Positions 55,512 through 64,000 of a DNA stretch of 64,000 nt are shown one piece after another; within the stretch, counting starts at the first letter, position 1, and the number at the start of each line of letters is the position of its first letter. The position numbers and the translations under genes are program-made. The notes below the pieces were generated by a model. That model made no database searches. It had not been told where the DNA came from and was given only the letters and a program-made list of their open reading frames with translations. Location of the stretch: the NCBI GenBank assembly GCA_903897855.1, contig CAIUDH010000052.1:47935-111934 (forward strand). Reading direction: 5' to 3'. This stretch comes from an uncultured Bacteroidota bacterium (lineage in GTDB: Bacteria > Bacteroidota > Bacteroidia > UKL13-3).

Positions 55512-56570
55512 ATGAAAATGCAGCATTCCGATTTTATTATTGTTGGCAGCGGATTGGCCGGAATAACCCTGGCGCATACCCTGCATCAACAAGGCTTTAG
55601 TTTTAAAATTATTTCCGAGCCGCAAATGTCTCGCTGCAGTATGGTAGCAGCCGGTGTGTACAATCCCGTTGTCTTTTATCGAATCACCAAAAGCTATCTG
55701 GCCGATTTAGTGTTACCCTATGCCGAACAGTTTTATAAAAGTGTTGAAACTGTTTTAAATAAAAAACTCCTCTCCCCTCTCCCACTAGCCCGAGTGATGG
55801 CCTCTAGGAACGAGCAAGAACTTTGGCAGAAACGCCGGGAAGAAGGCGTAGGTGAATATCTTGGAGCTCTTCTTACTGAGCCGATGCCTAGCATCAACCT
55901 CTCCATCTCAGATGGCCTTGGTATCGTGAAAAATACGGGGGCACTTGATTGTGCTTCATACATAGAAGCCTCCTTAGATTATTTTAAAACAAGTTATATC
56001 CAGGAAAAATTCGACTATCAAAGTATCGTTTTTCATGAAACAAATATCGCTTACAAAAATTATCAGGCGAGACAAATCATTTTCTGTGAAGGACATCAAA
56101 TTTCAGAAAATCCTTTTTTTAAGAATGTGATATTGAAACCAGTTAAAGGAGAGATTCTTACACTGAAATTTACGGAGCCACTGCCTGATGAGGTGAGTAA
56201 CTATATTCTAAATAAAAAATGCTACTTACTGCCCATTGGCAACAATATCTATAAAGTAGGTGCAACCTATAATTGGAGAGAACTAAATGAATGGCCAACC
56301 CCTGATGGCTTATTGGAGCTAGAAAAAAACATTCGAGATATTACTTCAATTCCCTTCACCATCTTAGAGCATCGGGCGGGCGTGCGCCCCGCTGCTTCCG
56401 ATCGAAGACCCATCCTTGGTATTCATCAGCAGAAGAAGCAACTCGCCGTGTTCAATGGATTGGGTACCAAAGGAGTGATGCTTGCCCCTTATTTTGCAAA
56501 TGCCTTAACAGGCCTGCTATGTCATTCCACGCCAATTCACAAAGAAGTAGATGTAGCGAGGTTTGGGTAA
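55512..56570 (+). CDS. FAD-dependent amine/amino-acid oxidoreductase (DAO family)
   Basis: A 352-residue flavoprotein. Residues 7-20 carry the FAD motif IIVGSGLAGITLAHTL. A DAO-type fold with the substrate-domain strand LKPVKGEILTL and the C-terminal EHRAGVRPAASDRRPILGIH, GLGTKGVMLAPY motif resembles glycine/D-amino-acid oxidases. The Arg in RPA probably holds the substrate carboxylate. Last gene of the LysE/ATP-grasp operon; the partner enzyme at 52.6 kb is a candidate D-amino-acid deaminase. Reaction inferred from family only. Confidence 0.88.
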   Translation: MKMQHSDFIIVGSGLAGITLAHTLHQQGFSFKIISEPQMSRCSMVAAGVYNPVVFYRITKSYLADLVLPYAEQFYKSVETVLNKKLLSPLPLARVMASRNEQELWQKRREEGVGEYLGALLTEPMPSINLSISDGLGIVKNTGALDCASYIEASLDYFKTSYIQEKFDYQSIVFHETNIAYKNYQARQIIFCEGHQISENPFFKNVILKPVKGEILTLKFTEPLPDEVSNYILNKKCYLLPIGNNIYKVGATYNWRELNEWPTPDGLLELEKNIRDITSIPFTILEHRAGVRPAASDRRPILGIHQQKKQLAVFNGLGTKGVMLAPYFANALTGLLCHSTPIHKEVDVARFG

Positions 56571-56572
56571 TA

Positions 56573-58417
56573 TTATCTGAGCAAATGGAAGGTCCCTTTT
56601 AATTCTCTAAAAACACCAAATCCAGAAACCTCAACAATATAAATATATACATCTTCAGGTGCGGGTGCCCCATGATATTGGCCATCCCAGCCCTCCATGA
56701 TGGAATTGGTTTTATAGAGTTCTTCTCCCCATCGGTCATAAATTCTTAGTTCATAATTTACATGTCGCACAAAACTAGGTTTGAAAACCTCGTTTTTCCC
56801 ATCATGATTGGGAGAAAAAGCATTGGGAATGAGTAGGGTGTCGTCGCTACATTTTCTTTGAATATAAAACGAATCAATATCCTTGCAACCCCCACTGTCG
56901 GTAAGTAATACGCGATGCCATCCGTATTTTTTAATTGGGGTTGTTTGCGTCGTGGTATTTTCAGGTTCCCACCGGTACGAGGAGGAAGATCTTGCGGTTA
57001 AAAAAAGTACAGAGTCGTCTTCGAAACAAATTTCGAGCCGGGCAATGGAGTCCTTCCTACTATCGATATAATACCCTGTATAGGCACTATCTTTAAGTAG
57101 GAAACAGGCATTTCGAATTTCGTAATGATGCCATCCCGTGTCGAGGAAGGTTCTGCTTTTAAGGGTGTTTCCATCCCACCACTGAAAATTGTTTCCTATC
57201 GCCACCGGCACGGAAATGGTGGCCGGGGCACCCTCACATACAAATACTTTTGCTACACTCGCTGCTAGAGGTTTTGCAATCACCTTTACCTTTATGGTAT
57301 CCGACTGGAAACATCCGTTGAAGCTGGCACTTAACCAAAAAACTCCGGAACTATAAATTTTTGTGCTTTTTGTTGTATCACCATTACTCCAATAATATTT
57401 TGTGGCTGTAATGGCCGGCGTTATGAATAATGTATCCCCTTCACATAAAGTGGTATCATCGGGTAATTTAATAGCCGAAGTACTAGCGAAAACAACTGAT
57501 GCAAAGGTGTCGATATAGCAACCTAGATAGTATATTCTTAAAGGATAAATACCACTGGCATACACTTTCAATACGTGATTGGTGTCGGTATAGTTCCACC
57601 ACACGAGCGGGTATTGCCAACCTGGGTTAAGTAAGATGGTATCTCCCAGACAAGCTACAGTATCGGTTTTGAAATCGATGACAAGTTTTTTCGCAAAAGA
57701 GAAATAGGTGCTATCCAAAATAAAGCATTTCGAATTATATATTTTTACGATATACCAGCCACTTTTTTTGATCCAAATTTTTTGCGTGGTATCGTTGGTG
57801 CTCCAGAGGTACCTAAAACCAGAATTCCGCGCATTGAGTTCGAAACTATCGGCGAGGCAGGAACTTGAATATTTACTCAAAAAAGGGGTGGGGGTATTGA
57901 GCACCGTTACTTTAGCGGTATCGCAAACCAAGCAGGTACTGTCGCAATTGGTAGCGCATAAAACATAGGTGCCTGAGTTCGTGATAGAGATGCCCCTCAC
58001 AGTGTCGTTGGTATTCCAATAATAGGTGTTAAAGGTGTTTAAGGAATAAAGGAAAACCCCATTTCCTCTGCAAATCGTAGTGTCGTGAAAGGAGAGTAAT
58101 GGTTTTACAGGGACACAAATTACTACCTGCTTTATAATCGAATCGGTGAGTGCTCCGCTACCCAGCCTGAGTGTAACGGTGTAGGTGCCGGTATTGCTAT
58201 ATTTATGTTGGGTTATTCTTGTATAAGCGTAGTTCGCTGAACCCGATAACGGGTCGCCAAAATCCCATACCCATTGGTCAATATTACAGCAACTCAAATC
58301 AGTAAAAAGTGTTGAATCGCCTAAACAGCGCTTCTCTACTTTAAAATCGAGGATAGGTATGGCTGCCTGAATTAGGGATGAAGTGCAGAAGAGTAGAATG
58401 AACAAGAGTTGCTTCAT
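56573..58417 (-). CDS. T9SS type B (gliding-associated C-terminal domain) protein
   Basis: About 614 residues from the ATG at 58417 (MKQLLFILLFCTSSLIQA signal peptide). A PKD-like domain sits near residues 30-105 (WVWDFGDPLSGSANYAYT...HKYSNTGTYTVTL). Several Cys-containing Ig-like segments of ~75 residues follow (TICRGNGVFLYSLN, ACLGDTILLNPG, TLCEGDTLFITP). The last ~85 residues are a type B sorting domain (IPNAFSPNHDGKNEVFKP, IYDRWGEELYKT, GWDGQYHGAPAPEDVYIYIV). T9SS type B cargo can be released to the medium or attached. It may be a gliding or adhesion-related protein. Confidence 0.93.
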   Translation of the reverse strand: MKQLLFILLFCTSSLIQAAIPILDFKVEKRCLGDSTLFTDLSCCNIDQWVWDFGDPLSGSANYAYTRITQHKYSNTGTYTVTLRLGSGALTDSIIKQVVICVPVKPLLSFHDTTICRGNGVFLYSLNTFNTYYWNTNDTVRGISITNSGTYVLCATNCDSTCLVCDTAKVTVLNTPTPFLSKYSSSCLADSFELNARNSGFRYLWSTNDTTQKIWIKKSGWYIVKIYNSKCFILDSTYFSFAKKLVIDFKTDTVACLGDTILLNPGWQYPLVWWNYTDTNHVLKVYASGIYPLRIYYLGCYIDTFASVVFASTSAIKLPDDTTLCEGDTLFITPAITATKYYWSNGDTTKSTKIYSSGVFWLSASFNGCFQSDTIKVKVIAKPLAASVAKVFVCEGAPATISVPVAIGNNFQWWDGNTLKSRTFLDTGWHHYEIRNACFLLKDSAYTGYYIDSRKDSIARLEICFEDDSVLFLTARSSSSYRWEPENTTTQTTPIKKYGWHRVLLTDSGGCKDIDSFYIQRKCSDDTLLIPNAFSPNHDGKNEVFKPSFVRHVNYELRIYDRWGEELYKTNSIMEGWDGQYHGAPAPEDVYIYIVEVSGFGVFRELKGTFHLLR

Positions 58418-58484
58418 TATATCAGTATAGTAATACAATCCCTGTGAACCTCTGCAAAAATAAAAAATACGACTTGTTTCAGAC

Positions 58485-61196
58485 TTATTTCACCACCAAC
58501 AACTTCTTTGTTTCTCTAATTCCATCGTGGCTTACGACAACGATATAATTACCGTTGGGCAATTCATTCACATAAAAACTATAATTATTTTTACCACTGG
58601 TAGCATTTAAATCGTCACTGCGCAATAATTGTCCTTGATAGTTGTAAATAGAAACCACGGCCTTGCTGCTATGTTTTGCATTGAATGAAATAGTGGTAGT
58701 GCTTTTGGCAGGATTAGGATATACCTCCATAGAGTTCGATTTCTCCACCATCGCGTTTACACCCGTATGAGCGTAGGTGGTGCTCACATAGAAACCCCTA
58801 CCATGGGTGGCAATATAAAATCGTGATCCCGGCCAGTTATTGAATTTATACTGACGAAGTTGAAATACCGGTACATTGGCCATTCCTGAGTTTTCAAAGG
58901 CATAGGTAGGCGAACCTGTATTAAAGTTTTTGCTTACAAACATGCCACGTTCGGTGGCCAGCACCAGTGAGTTGGCATCATCCCAAACAATCTCAGCATC
59001 ATAAACGGGGATTTTGGGAAGATTGCCTTGAATAGAGATGAAAGTAGGTGTTGAAGAAATAAAATTAGTTGAATAATAAACATAATCATTATTGCCATAA
59101 TTACCTAAGGTAACCACCACCTTGTTTTTATCGGTTTTGCTAAATGAAACACCGTTAATAAAACGTCCTGAAGAATTCCATACCATTGATACATTTACAT
59201 TAGACAATAATCCGTTGGCCGAATCAAAAACGCCTTTCGTTAAAATGCTATCCACTTTATACACTAATCCGGAACTCGTTCCGATCAAAGCGGTGTTGCC
59301 ATCACGTGAAATATCGACACAGCTACCTTCACCCGAAATTTGTGCCACTCTGTACCAATTAGGAACAACAGCAAGGTCCTTATAAATATCTTTCGCGATC
59401 CAGGCGGCTCCTTTGGCAGCAAAAAGGAAAAGTGAGTTGCTATCATTGGTAGATGTTTCCCATAAGGTAAACGGAGTATTGAAAGTGCCTGAATCTTTAC
59501 AAAAAGCAGCGATACGATCATTGTAAAAAGTTTGGTCATAGGTTACATTCACATTATTATCTCTCGAGGTGAACTTTAGGTATGATGAAAGATCTGATTC
59601 GGTATAGGAGAAAATGCAGTATCCTGGAAGTTTTTGTGAGAGTTCGGCATAAAAGCCATCACCTCCTTTAGTTTTAACTCCACTTAAAGGAGTGTTGCCG
59701 AGTCCGTCGATAACCCAGCTACCATTATCCTGAGCACCTCCGCCTACCACCCATGAACTTCTTACCGCATCTTTGATGTAAGCTGCCGAAACAGCGTAAA
59801 ACTGCGTCACGTTATAGCCATGATTTGAAGCGTAAAAACTCTTGCCTTTGTCGATCGATTTAAAAACACCACCGTCATTACCCACGTACATGGTTGCAGG
59901 AGTGGTCTTTAAATCCCATACGATAGCATGATTATCGGCATGCACATATTTATATGAATTGGTTGATAGTTGAGAATTAGAAATTTGAACTAAGCCCCCG
60001 GCAGAGGTCCAATCGTAAAGATCGATCCCCCCAAAATAGGCGTGGCCTTCATTATCAGGATCAACGGCAGTGACATTATTCCACCATCCTTGTCCGAGCA
60101 CTGCATTGCTTAAAATATCAACGTAGGGAGTTGAGCCAGTCACAATTCTTGTCCACGATTGGCCTTTGTCTTTCGATTGAACGATAGATAAGAGTCGGCC
60201 GCTATTTTGGTTTTCTGCCATCGCATAAATATAATTACTGTTACTATTGGCAATAGCCAGCGAGATTCTTTTAGGGGTACCTGCCCATCCATCGGGTGTT
60301 GTTGCAGTGGTAGGGGTTAAACGGTTAAAAAGTGCACCGCCATCAACAGAAATATAAATTGAAACACCGATCACTGCTGCAATCACACTGCCATCTTTAC
60401 TGATATCGAGATCCATACATTTTCCGGTAGTGGAAGGATTGGTAATGGCTTTGGTCCAGGTGGTACCGCCGTCATTGGTGATATAGACGCCGTTGGTATT
60501 TCCTGCAAATATTTTTCCGGGTTCGGTAGGGTGTGCCACCATATCATTGGTATTGGCCCAGTATGATTTTCCAAGAGCGGCGTCAGTCGAAGGTAACAGG
60601 GTAAAAGTAGAGCCTCCATCGGTCGATTTAAATACCCCGGTGCCATCAAAAGATGGGCTACCTGTTGTAGTACTGGCGTTTCCGTTTCCAAAAGCGCTTT
60701 CTCCTGTACCTGCAAAAATATCACCGTTGGATGTTTGAGCTAAACAAGAAATGTTTAAAGTCGACATTTGGTCGTTCATTCTTGTCCAGGAAGAGCCTGC
60801 GGTGGTCGATTTCCAGATCCCACCCGACACTGCACCTGCAAAAACAAGTTTGCTATTGGTACGGTCAATTAAAATGCTTCGGGTTCTACCGCCCACGTTA
60901 TCGGGTCCCAACTCTGTCCAATCCATGCCGGCATTGGTTTTGTTTAAAGCTGCCTGCGCATCAATTTCTCTGTTTATACGTGCTACTTCAGAAGCATCAA
61001 CAGTGCCGGTAATTTGATTTGAAATAATTTTATTCCTCCAGGCCATATAACCTGAGGCATTTTCCTGTTCCCCGCGCTCATTTTTTGCTTGAGAAAGTTC
61101 ATCTTTTTTGTCAACACTAATTTGAGCTATCGAAAAGGTGAGAAGGATAGCGGTACAAAATGCTAAACTCAATTGGCTAAAACGTTTCCTATTCAT
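58485..61196 (-). CDS. Large T9SS-secreted sortilin/BNR-type beta-propeller protein
   Basis: A 903-residue protein. A signal peptide (LAFCTAILLTFSIAQ) is followed by WTELGPDNVGGRTRSILIDRTNS, GGIWKSTTAGSSWTRM, ITNDGGTTWTKAI, GGALFNRL and many similar blades of a sortilin/VPS10-type or BNR propeller. A T9SS type A sorting domain ends it (VYPNPAKSTT, IYNYQGQLLRSDDL, LPNGNYIVVVSH). These proteins are often annotated as glycosyl hydrolases without proven activity. It is separated by 67 bases from the T9SS type B gene downstream. Confidence 0.92.
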   Translation of the reverse strand: MNRKRFSQLSLAFCTAILLTFSIAQISVDKKDELSQAKNERGEQENASGYMAWRNKIISNQITGTVDASEVARINREIDAQAALNKTNAGMDWTELGPDNVGGRTRSILIDRTNSKLVFAGAVSGGIWKSTTAGSSWTRMNDQMSTLNISCLAQTSNGDIFAGTGESAFGNGNASTTTGSPSFDGTGVFKSTDGGSTFTLLPSTDAALGKSYWANTNDMVAHPTEPGKIFAGNTNGVYITNDGGTTWTKAITNPSTTGKCMDLDISKDGSVIAAVIGVSIYISVDGGALFNRLTPTTATTPDGWAGTPKRISLAIANSNSNYIYAMAENQNSGRLLSIVQSKDKGQSWTRIVTGSTPYVDILSNAVLGQGWWNNVTAVDPDNEGHAYFGGIDLYDWTSAGGLVQISNSQLSTNSYKYVHADNHAIVWDLKTTPATMYVGNDGGVFKSIDKGKSFYASNHGYNVTQFYAVSAAYIKDAVRSSWVVGGGAQDNGSWVIDGLGNTPLSGVKTKGGDGFYAELSQKLPGYCIFSYTESDLSSYLKFTSRDNNVNVTYDQTFYNDRIAAFCKDSGTFNTPFTLWETSTNDSNSLFLFAAKGAAWIAKDIYKDLAVVPNWYRVAQISGEGSCVDISRDGNTALIGTSSGLVYKVDSILTKGVFDSANGLLSNVNVSMVWNSSGRFINGVSFSKTDKNKVVVTLGNYGNNDYVYYSTNFISSTPTFISIQGNLPKIPVYDAEIVWDDANSLVLATERGMFVSKNFNTGSPTYAFENSGMANVPVFQLRQYKFNNWPGSRFYIATHGRGFYVSTTYAHTGVNAMVEKSNSMEVYPNPAKSTTTISFNAKHSSKAVVSIYNYQGQLLRSDDLNATSGKNNYSFYVNELPNGNYIVVVSHDGIRETKKLLVVK

Positions 61197-61285
61197 GATG
61201 TAAAATATGTATTTGGTATAAGTCGAAAAATGGTTGCGATACGTTGCTTTTAAAAAGATGCAAATAAATAAAAAAAAACCAATAA

Positions 61286-62149
61286 TCAGAGATGTCTTTC
61301 AGCGTGATAAGAGGAACGCACCAAAGGCCCCGACTCGACGAATTTGATGCCCCGTCTCAAACCCTCTTCCCGATACATTGCAAAGGTGTCGGGGTGCACA
61401 TATTCCTTCACCTTGAGATGCATCTTGGTAGGTTGTAAATACTGGCCAAGCGTAAGCACATCGCATCCTTGCATGGCTAAATCGTCCATTGCCTCAAAAA
61501 TCTCAGATTCCGTTTCACCCAAACCCAGCATAATCCCACTCTTCGTTCTGTGACCATCGTCCTTGGTCCGTTTTATTTGTTCCAAACTGCGTTCGTATTT
61601 GGCCTGGGGTCGAACCAATTTGTATAAACGCTTCACGGTTTCCATATTATGTGAAATCACTTCGGGGTTTTCACGGATCACCTGATAAAGCAAATCCCAT
61701 TGAGCCTTAAAATCGGGAATGAGCGTTTCCATGGTGGTTTCGGGGTTGAGCAGTTTCACCTCTCTGATGGTTTCGGCCCAAACAGTAGCCCCTTTGTCTT
61801 TGAGCTCATCGCGGTTTACAGAGGTAAGCACCGCATGTTTCACTTTCATTAATTTGATGGCCTCTGCAACACGGCGGGGTTCATCCAAATCGTATTCGGT
61901 AGGCCTTCCAGTGGCAACGGCACAAAAGGAACATCCTCGTGTGCATACATTGCCCAAAATCATAAAGGTGGCGGTGCCTGCACCCCAACATTCGCCCATA
62001 TTAGGACAATTACCACTCTCACATATCGTATGAAGCTTGTGATTATCTACTATTTTCCTAACATTGGCGTAGCTTTCGCCTAAAGGAAGTTTTACTTTTA
62101 ACCACGATGGTTTCTTTGTTCGCTCTGCTAATTCTACTTGCTCTGCCAT
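61286..62149 (-). CDS. lipA: Lipoyl synthase
   Basis: A 287-residue radical SAM enzyme that inserts two sulfurs into protein-bound octanoyl groups to make lipoyl cofactors for 2-oxoacid dehydrogenases and the glycine cleavage system. The auxiliary cluster motif [12 protein letters not shown] and the radical-[11 protein letters not shown] are both present. The C-terminal [10 protein letters not shown] ending with the conserved serine is intact. Its start is 32 bases after the outer-membrane protein gene, giving a two-gene unit. Confidence 0.97.
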   Translation of the reverse strand: MAEQVELAERTKKPSWLKVKLPLGESYANVRKIVDNHKLHTICESGNCPNMGECWGAGTATFMILGNVCTRGCSFCAVATGRPTEYDLDEPRRVAEAIKLMKVKHAVLTSVNRDELKDKGATVWAETIREVKLLNPETTMETLIPDFKAQWDLLYQVIRENPEVISHNMETVKRLYKLVRPQAKYERSLEQIKRTKDDGHRTKSGIMLGLGETESEIFEAMDDLAMQGCDVLTLGQYLQPTKMHLKVKEYVHPDTFAMYREEGLRRGIKFVESGPLVRSSYHAERHL

Positions 62150-62181
62150 GTCAATATCTAAAACGCTCTAATTTAAATTGA

Positions 62182-62913
62182 TTACCAAACTTTACCCAAA
62201 TTAAAATTAATATAAAAAGAAGGATAAATATAACTGTTTTGAGTGCTTGCCATTAACGGTAATTCTTGTGAATAAACCTCCGTTAATACCCCTATCTCCA
62301 AGGAGTGGTATTCGTTATAATATTTGCCCCAGCTAAATACCATCGCTAGTTTGCCAAATGCCCCAGGCACCACTTTAATTTGATTAAAACCATTGAAAAA
62401 AGGAGCACCTCCTAAAATATTTTCTAAATCAATGTTATTCTCCCCATTATATTTTACGAGTTTTTCATGGCTGCCTAGCATTCCGGGTTGTTCGTCAATA
62501 AAAAGATACACCGGTTTGAGTAATGCCATGCTCGCACCTAACTGATAAGCCCATCCAACTCCAATATCGTTTTTACTATTGCGAACGCCCAAGACAGCGT
62601 ATTTGCCAATACCCAATTTTAACGGCATCGCTACAAATTTTCGACCAAATACAAATCCATTATAGCGTGTATTACCCACATAGCGAAATTCTTTGGGGTG
62701 TTTAATTTTACCGAACTCCACAATATAGAAACTATACTTCGACTGCACAGAAGTCTGTCCCCATCTAAAATTCACACCATAACCGTTGGTTTGTAACGAA
62801 GGTGAAAAACTAAAAAAACGGGTTTGATTCAAATTCACCGATGCTGCCTGAGAATGCGCCGATGCGACACAAAAAAGAGTCATCAACAGGAGGAAAAAGA
62901 ATCGAATTTGCAT
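62182..62913 (-). CDS. Outer-membrane protein of unknown function linked to lipA
   Basis: A 243-residue protein. A signal peptide ends near AHSQA; the rest has beta-barrel character (FRYVGNTRYNGFVFGRKFV, ALGVRNSK..., IYPSFYINFNLGKVW with a final aromatic residue). No family recognised. The -7 element at 62931-62938 drives it, and lipA follows, so its expression is linked to lipoate synthesis, probably only by operon position. Confidence 0.82.
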   Translation of the reverse strand: MQIRFFFLLLMTLFCVASAHSQAASVNLNQTRFFSFSPSLQTNGYGVNFRWGQTSVQSKYSFYIVEFGKIKHPKEFRYVGNTRYNGFVFGRKFVAMPLKLGIGKYAVLGVRNSKNDIGVGWAYQLGASMALLKPVYLFIDEQPGMLGSHEKLVKYNGENNIDLENILGGAPFFNGFNQIKVVPGAFGKLAMVFSWGKYYNEYHSLEIGVLTEVYSQELPLMASTQNSYIYPSFYINFNLGKVW

Positions 62914-62930
62914 GAAAGTATATAACCATA

Positions 62931-62938
62931 CAAATATA
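62931..62938 (-). promoter_or_regulatory. -7 promoter element of the outer-membrane protein/lipA unit
   Basis: TATATTTG on the minus strand, 17 bases upstream of the ATG, giving a very short leader. Confidence 0.5.
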
Positions 62939-63153
62939 CGACATGTTTTTCAAATTAATTTATCGGATCTAATTTTATTACCCGAAACGCCACAAAAAAG
63001 CACCTCGTACCACTCTACTCAGATTGCTCTTGCCAAGCCAAAAACACAGGGGTGATTAAAATAATTTAAAATTTAGAATTATTATTTATAGTATTGTATT
63101 ATAATTCTATTGAAATCCATTCAGGCCGTTATAAACAACTCATCATTTTGAAT

Positions 63154-63696
63154 ATGAATATTTACAACCCTTATAATATTCTAGCAGAGGAAGATTCCTT
63201 ACTGCATTTGAAGTTATCGTTTAAAGACCGACTGATAAGCATTATTTCCTCCCGTGTTTTGCCACTACTGATCGTCATCATTCTATTTGCAACTCTAGAT
63301 AGCATACAGAAATCGATTTCGATATTTGTTACAGCAGGGTTGGTGTTTCTCGCCTTAACAAGCATCATTTTACTGAATGCCCGAACCGGGTTGGAGGTTG
63401 TTTTTAAGGCTTCCGTCATCGAAATTTATTCTCTCCGATTACTTGGAAAGCGCAAACTCTCCATTGCTTTGGAAGATGCCGACTATATTGAACTTGAAAT
63501 ATTTAATGACCCCCGGGTTTCAGGCGCCTTCTATCGTATTGTTTTGAAGAACAAAAAAAGGATTCTGCTTTTAAAATTTCCCGCTCCAGAAAGCCCTGAT
63601 GAAGAGCGTTTCATCAATCTGAATCTAAAACTAGAAGCGCTGACTCACTTAAAAATAAAGACCGAGAACACCGGAAAATATTTTAACAAAGCTTAA
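63154..63696 (+). CDS. Small two-helix membrane protein with PH-like C-terminus
   Basis: 180 residues from ATG 63154 (MNIYNPYNIL); an in-frame start 20 codons earlier is also possible. Two hydrophobic segments lie close together (VLPLLIVIILFATL and FVTAGLVFLALTSIILL). A mixed alpha/beta tail follows, with KASVIEIYSLRLLGKRKLSIALEDADYIELEIF, which resembles bacterial PH-domain membrane proteins. Function unknown. Confidence 0.78.
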   Translation: MNIYNPYNILAEEDSLLHLKLSFKDRLISIISSRVLPLLIVIILFATLDSIQKSISIFVTAGLVFLALTSIILLNARTGLEVVFKASVIEIYSLRLLGKRKLSIALEDADYIELEIFNDPRVSGAFYRIVLKNKKRILLLKFPAPESPDEERFINLNLKLEALTHLKIKTENTGKYFNKA

Positions 63697-63768
63697 AGAA
63701 AAGTCCATTTCATCCCTTGGTTCTTTCCTTATGACGATGATTCAAAAGCTTGAGCAAGGGCATCATCA

Positions 63769-64000
63769 CTATTCTTTATTGAGAAGTATCACCGGCACAT
63801 TCGCCTCTCGTGCTAAATCATTGAAGGTTTTTAAATCCGTGTCAATAATTAGTTTGAGCTGAACTAAGTAACCATTTGCCAAGGCACTTAACTCGGCAAA
63901 AACAGCTTGTGCCTGTTGGCTTGGCTTGGCTATGCCTGCCGAGGCGGCATCGTACACAGAAGATAATTTGTCGTTTAGTTTTATGGGGTAGTTTAACACA
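63769..64000 (-). CDS. C-terminus of a large secreted sortilin-type protein (5' beyond the window)
   Basis: The frame is open from the window end to the stop at 63769. The 76 residues seen (LTYPIKLNDKLSSVYDAASAGIAKPSQQAQAVF, LSALANGYLVQLKLIID) resemble the helical C-terminal tail of Bacteroidetes VPS10/sortilin-type 'glycosyl hydrolase' proteins, which are often over 1000 residues. No sorting domain is present in this tail. Assignment rests on the tail only. Confidence 0.6.
   Translation of the reverse strand, partial: VLNYPIKLNDKLSSVYDAASAGIAKPSQQAQAVFAELSALANGYLVQLKLIIDTDLKTFNDLAREANVPVILLNKE

Overview
The window is a chromosomal segment of a Bacteroidota (Bacteroidetes) bacterium. The evidence is internal. 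Several secreted proteins end in type IX secretion (T9SS) sorting domains. Promoters follow the phylum's TTG-N19/20-TAnnTTTG pattern and Shine-Dalgarno sequences are scarce. There are three TonB-dependent or CarboxypepD-reg-like outer-membrane barrels, a type B L31, the Bacteroidetes-type GlmU-like protein, and a tRNA-Thr/Tyr/Thr/Gly-tuf operon. Overall content looks like a free-living, aerobic or facultative member of the Chitinophagales/Sphingobacteriales side of the phylum, but the sequence does not fix the genus.

Layout. 1-12.7 kb (mostly + strand): 3' part of an Ig-repeat T9SS adhesin, a large beta-barrel protein, an HI0933-type flavoprotein, a quinone-oxidoreductase-like enzyme, rpmE2, a GlmU-like enzyme, tpiA, rsmG, murQ and a membrane protein. 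12.7-16.8 kb: bcp and a speB-like ureohydrolase (- strand), a lipoprotein, a CDF metal exporter and a DedA-like protein. 17-22 kb: gyrB, then a small Cys/His-rich protein followed by a TonB receptor (probable metal uptake pair). 22-31 kb (- strand): a TPP-riboswitch-headed unit of TonB receptor, M3 oligopeptidase, FAH-family hydrolase and GT-C mannosyltransferase, then a P2-type cation ATPase. 31-33.5 kb: rpsU, a decayed mazF and an AT-rich T9SS beta-propeller gene. 33.7-37.1 kb: a two-gene form of isobutyryl-CoA mutase IcmF. 37.2-39.1 kb: the tRNA-tuf operon. 39-45 kb: ybjQ, rsmE, an SDR, DUF2752 and Pmp3-type proteins, a mitochondrial-like citrate synthase and a T9SS protein.

45.3-50.8 kb is the clearest accessory region. 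A 23-bp direct repeat of the 3' end of the initiator tRNA gene bounds about 5.4 kb. Inside are an AbiEi/AbiEii toxin-antitoxin operon with two palindromic operators, a TlpA-like thioredoxin protein and a frameshifted T9SS protein. No integrase is visible. 51-64 kb holds a LysM glucosaminidase, a PLP deaminase-like gene divergent from a LysE exporter/ATP-grasp-like/FAD-oxidoreductase operon, two large T9SS proteins (one type B, one type A), lipA with an outer-membrane protein, a small membrane protein, and the 3' end of a large protein cut by the window edge.

The points most worth a second look are the tRNA-fMet-bounded AbiE island, the split IcmF carrying isobutyryl-CoA-type active-site residues, the TPP riboswitch operon that includes a peptidase, the abnormal tRNA-Thr(GGU), the LysE/ATP-grasp/FAD/PLP cluster, and the decayed mazF. 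No CRISPR array, transposase, rRNA gene or replication origin was seen. Start sites, promoters and frameshifts were judged by eye.
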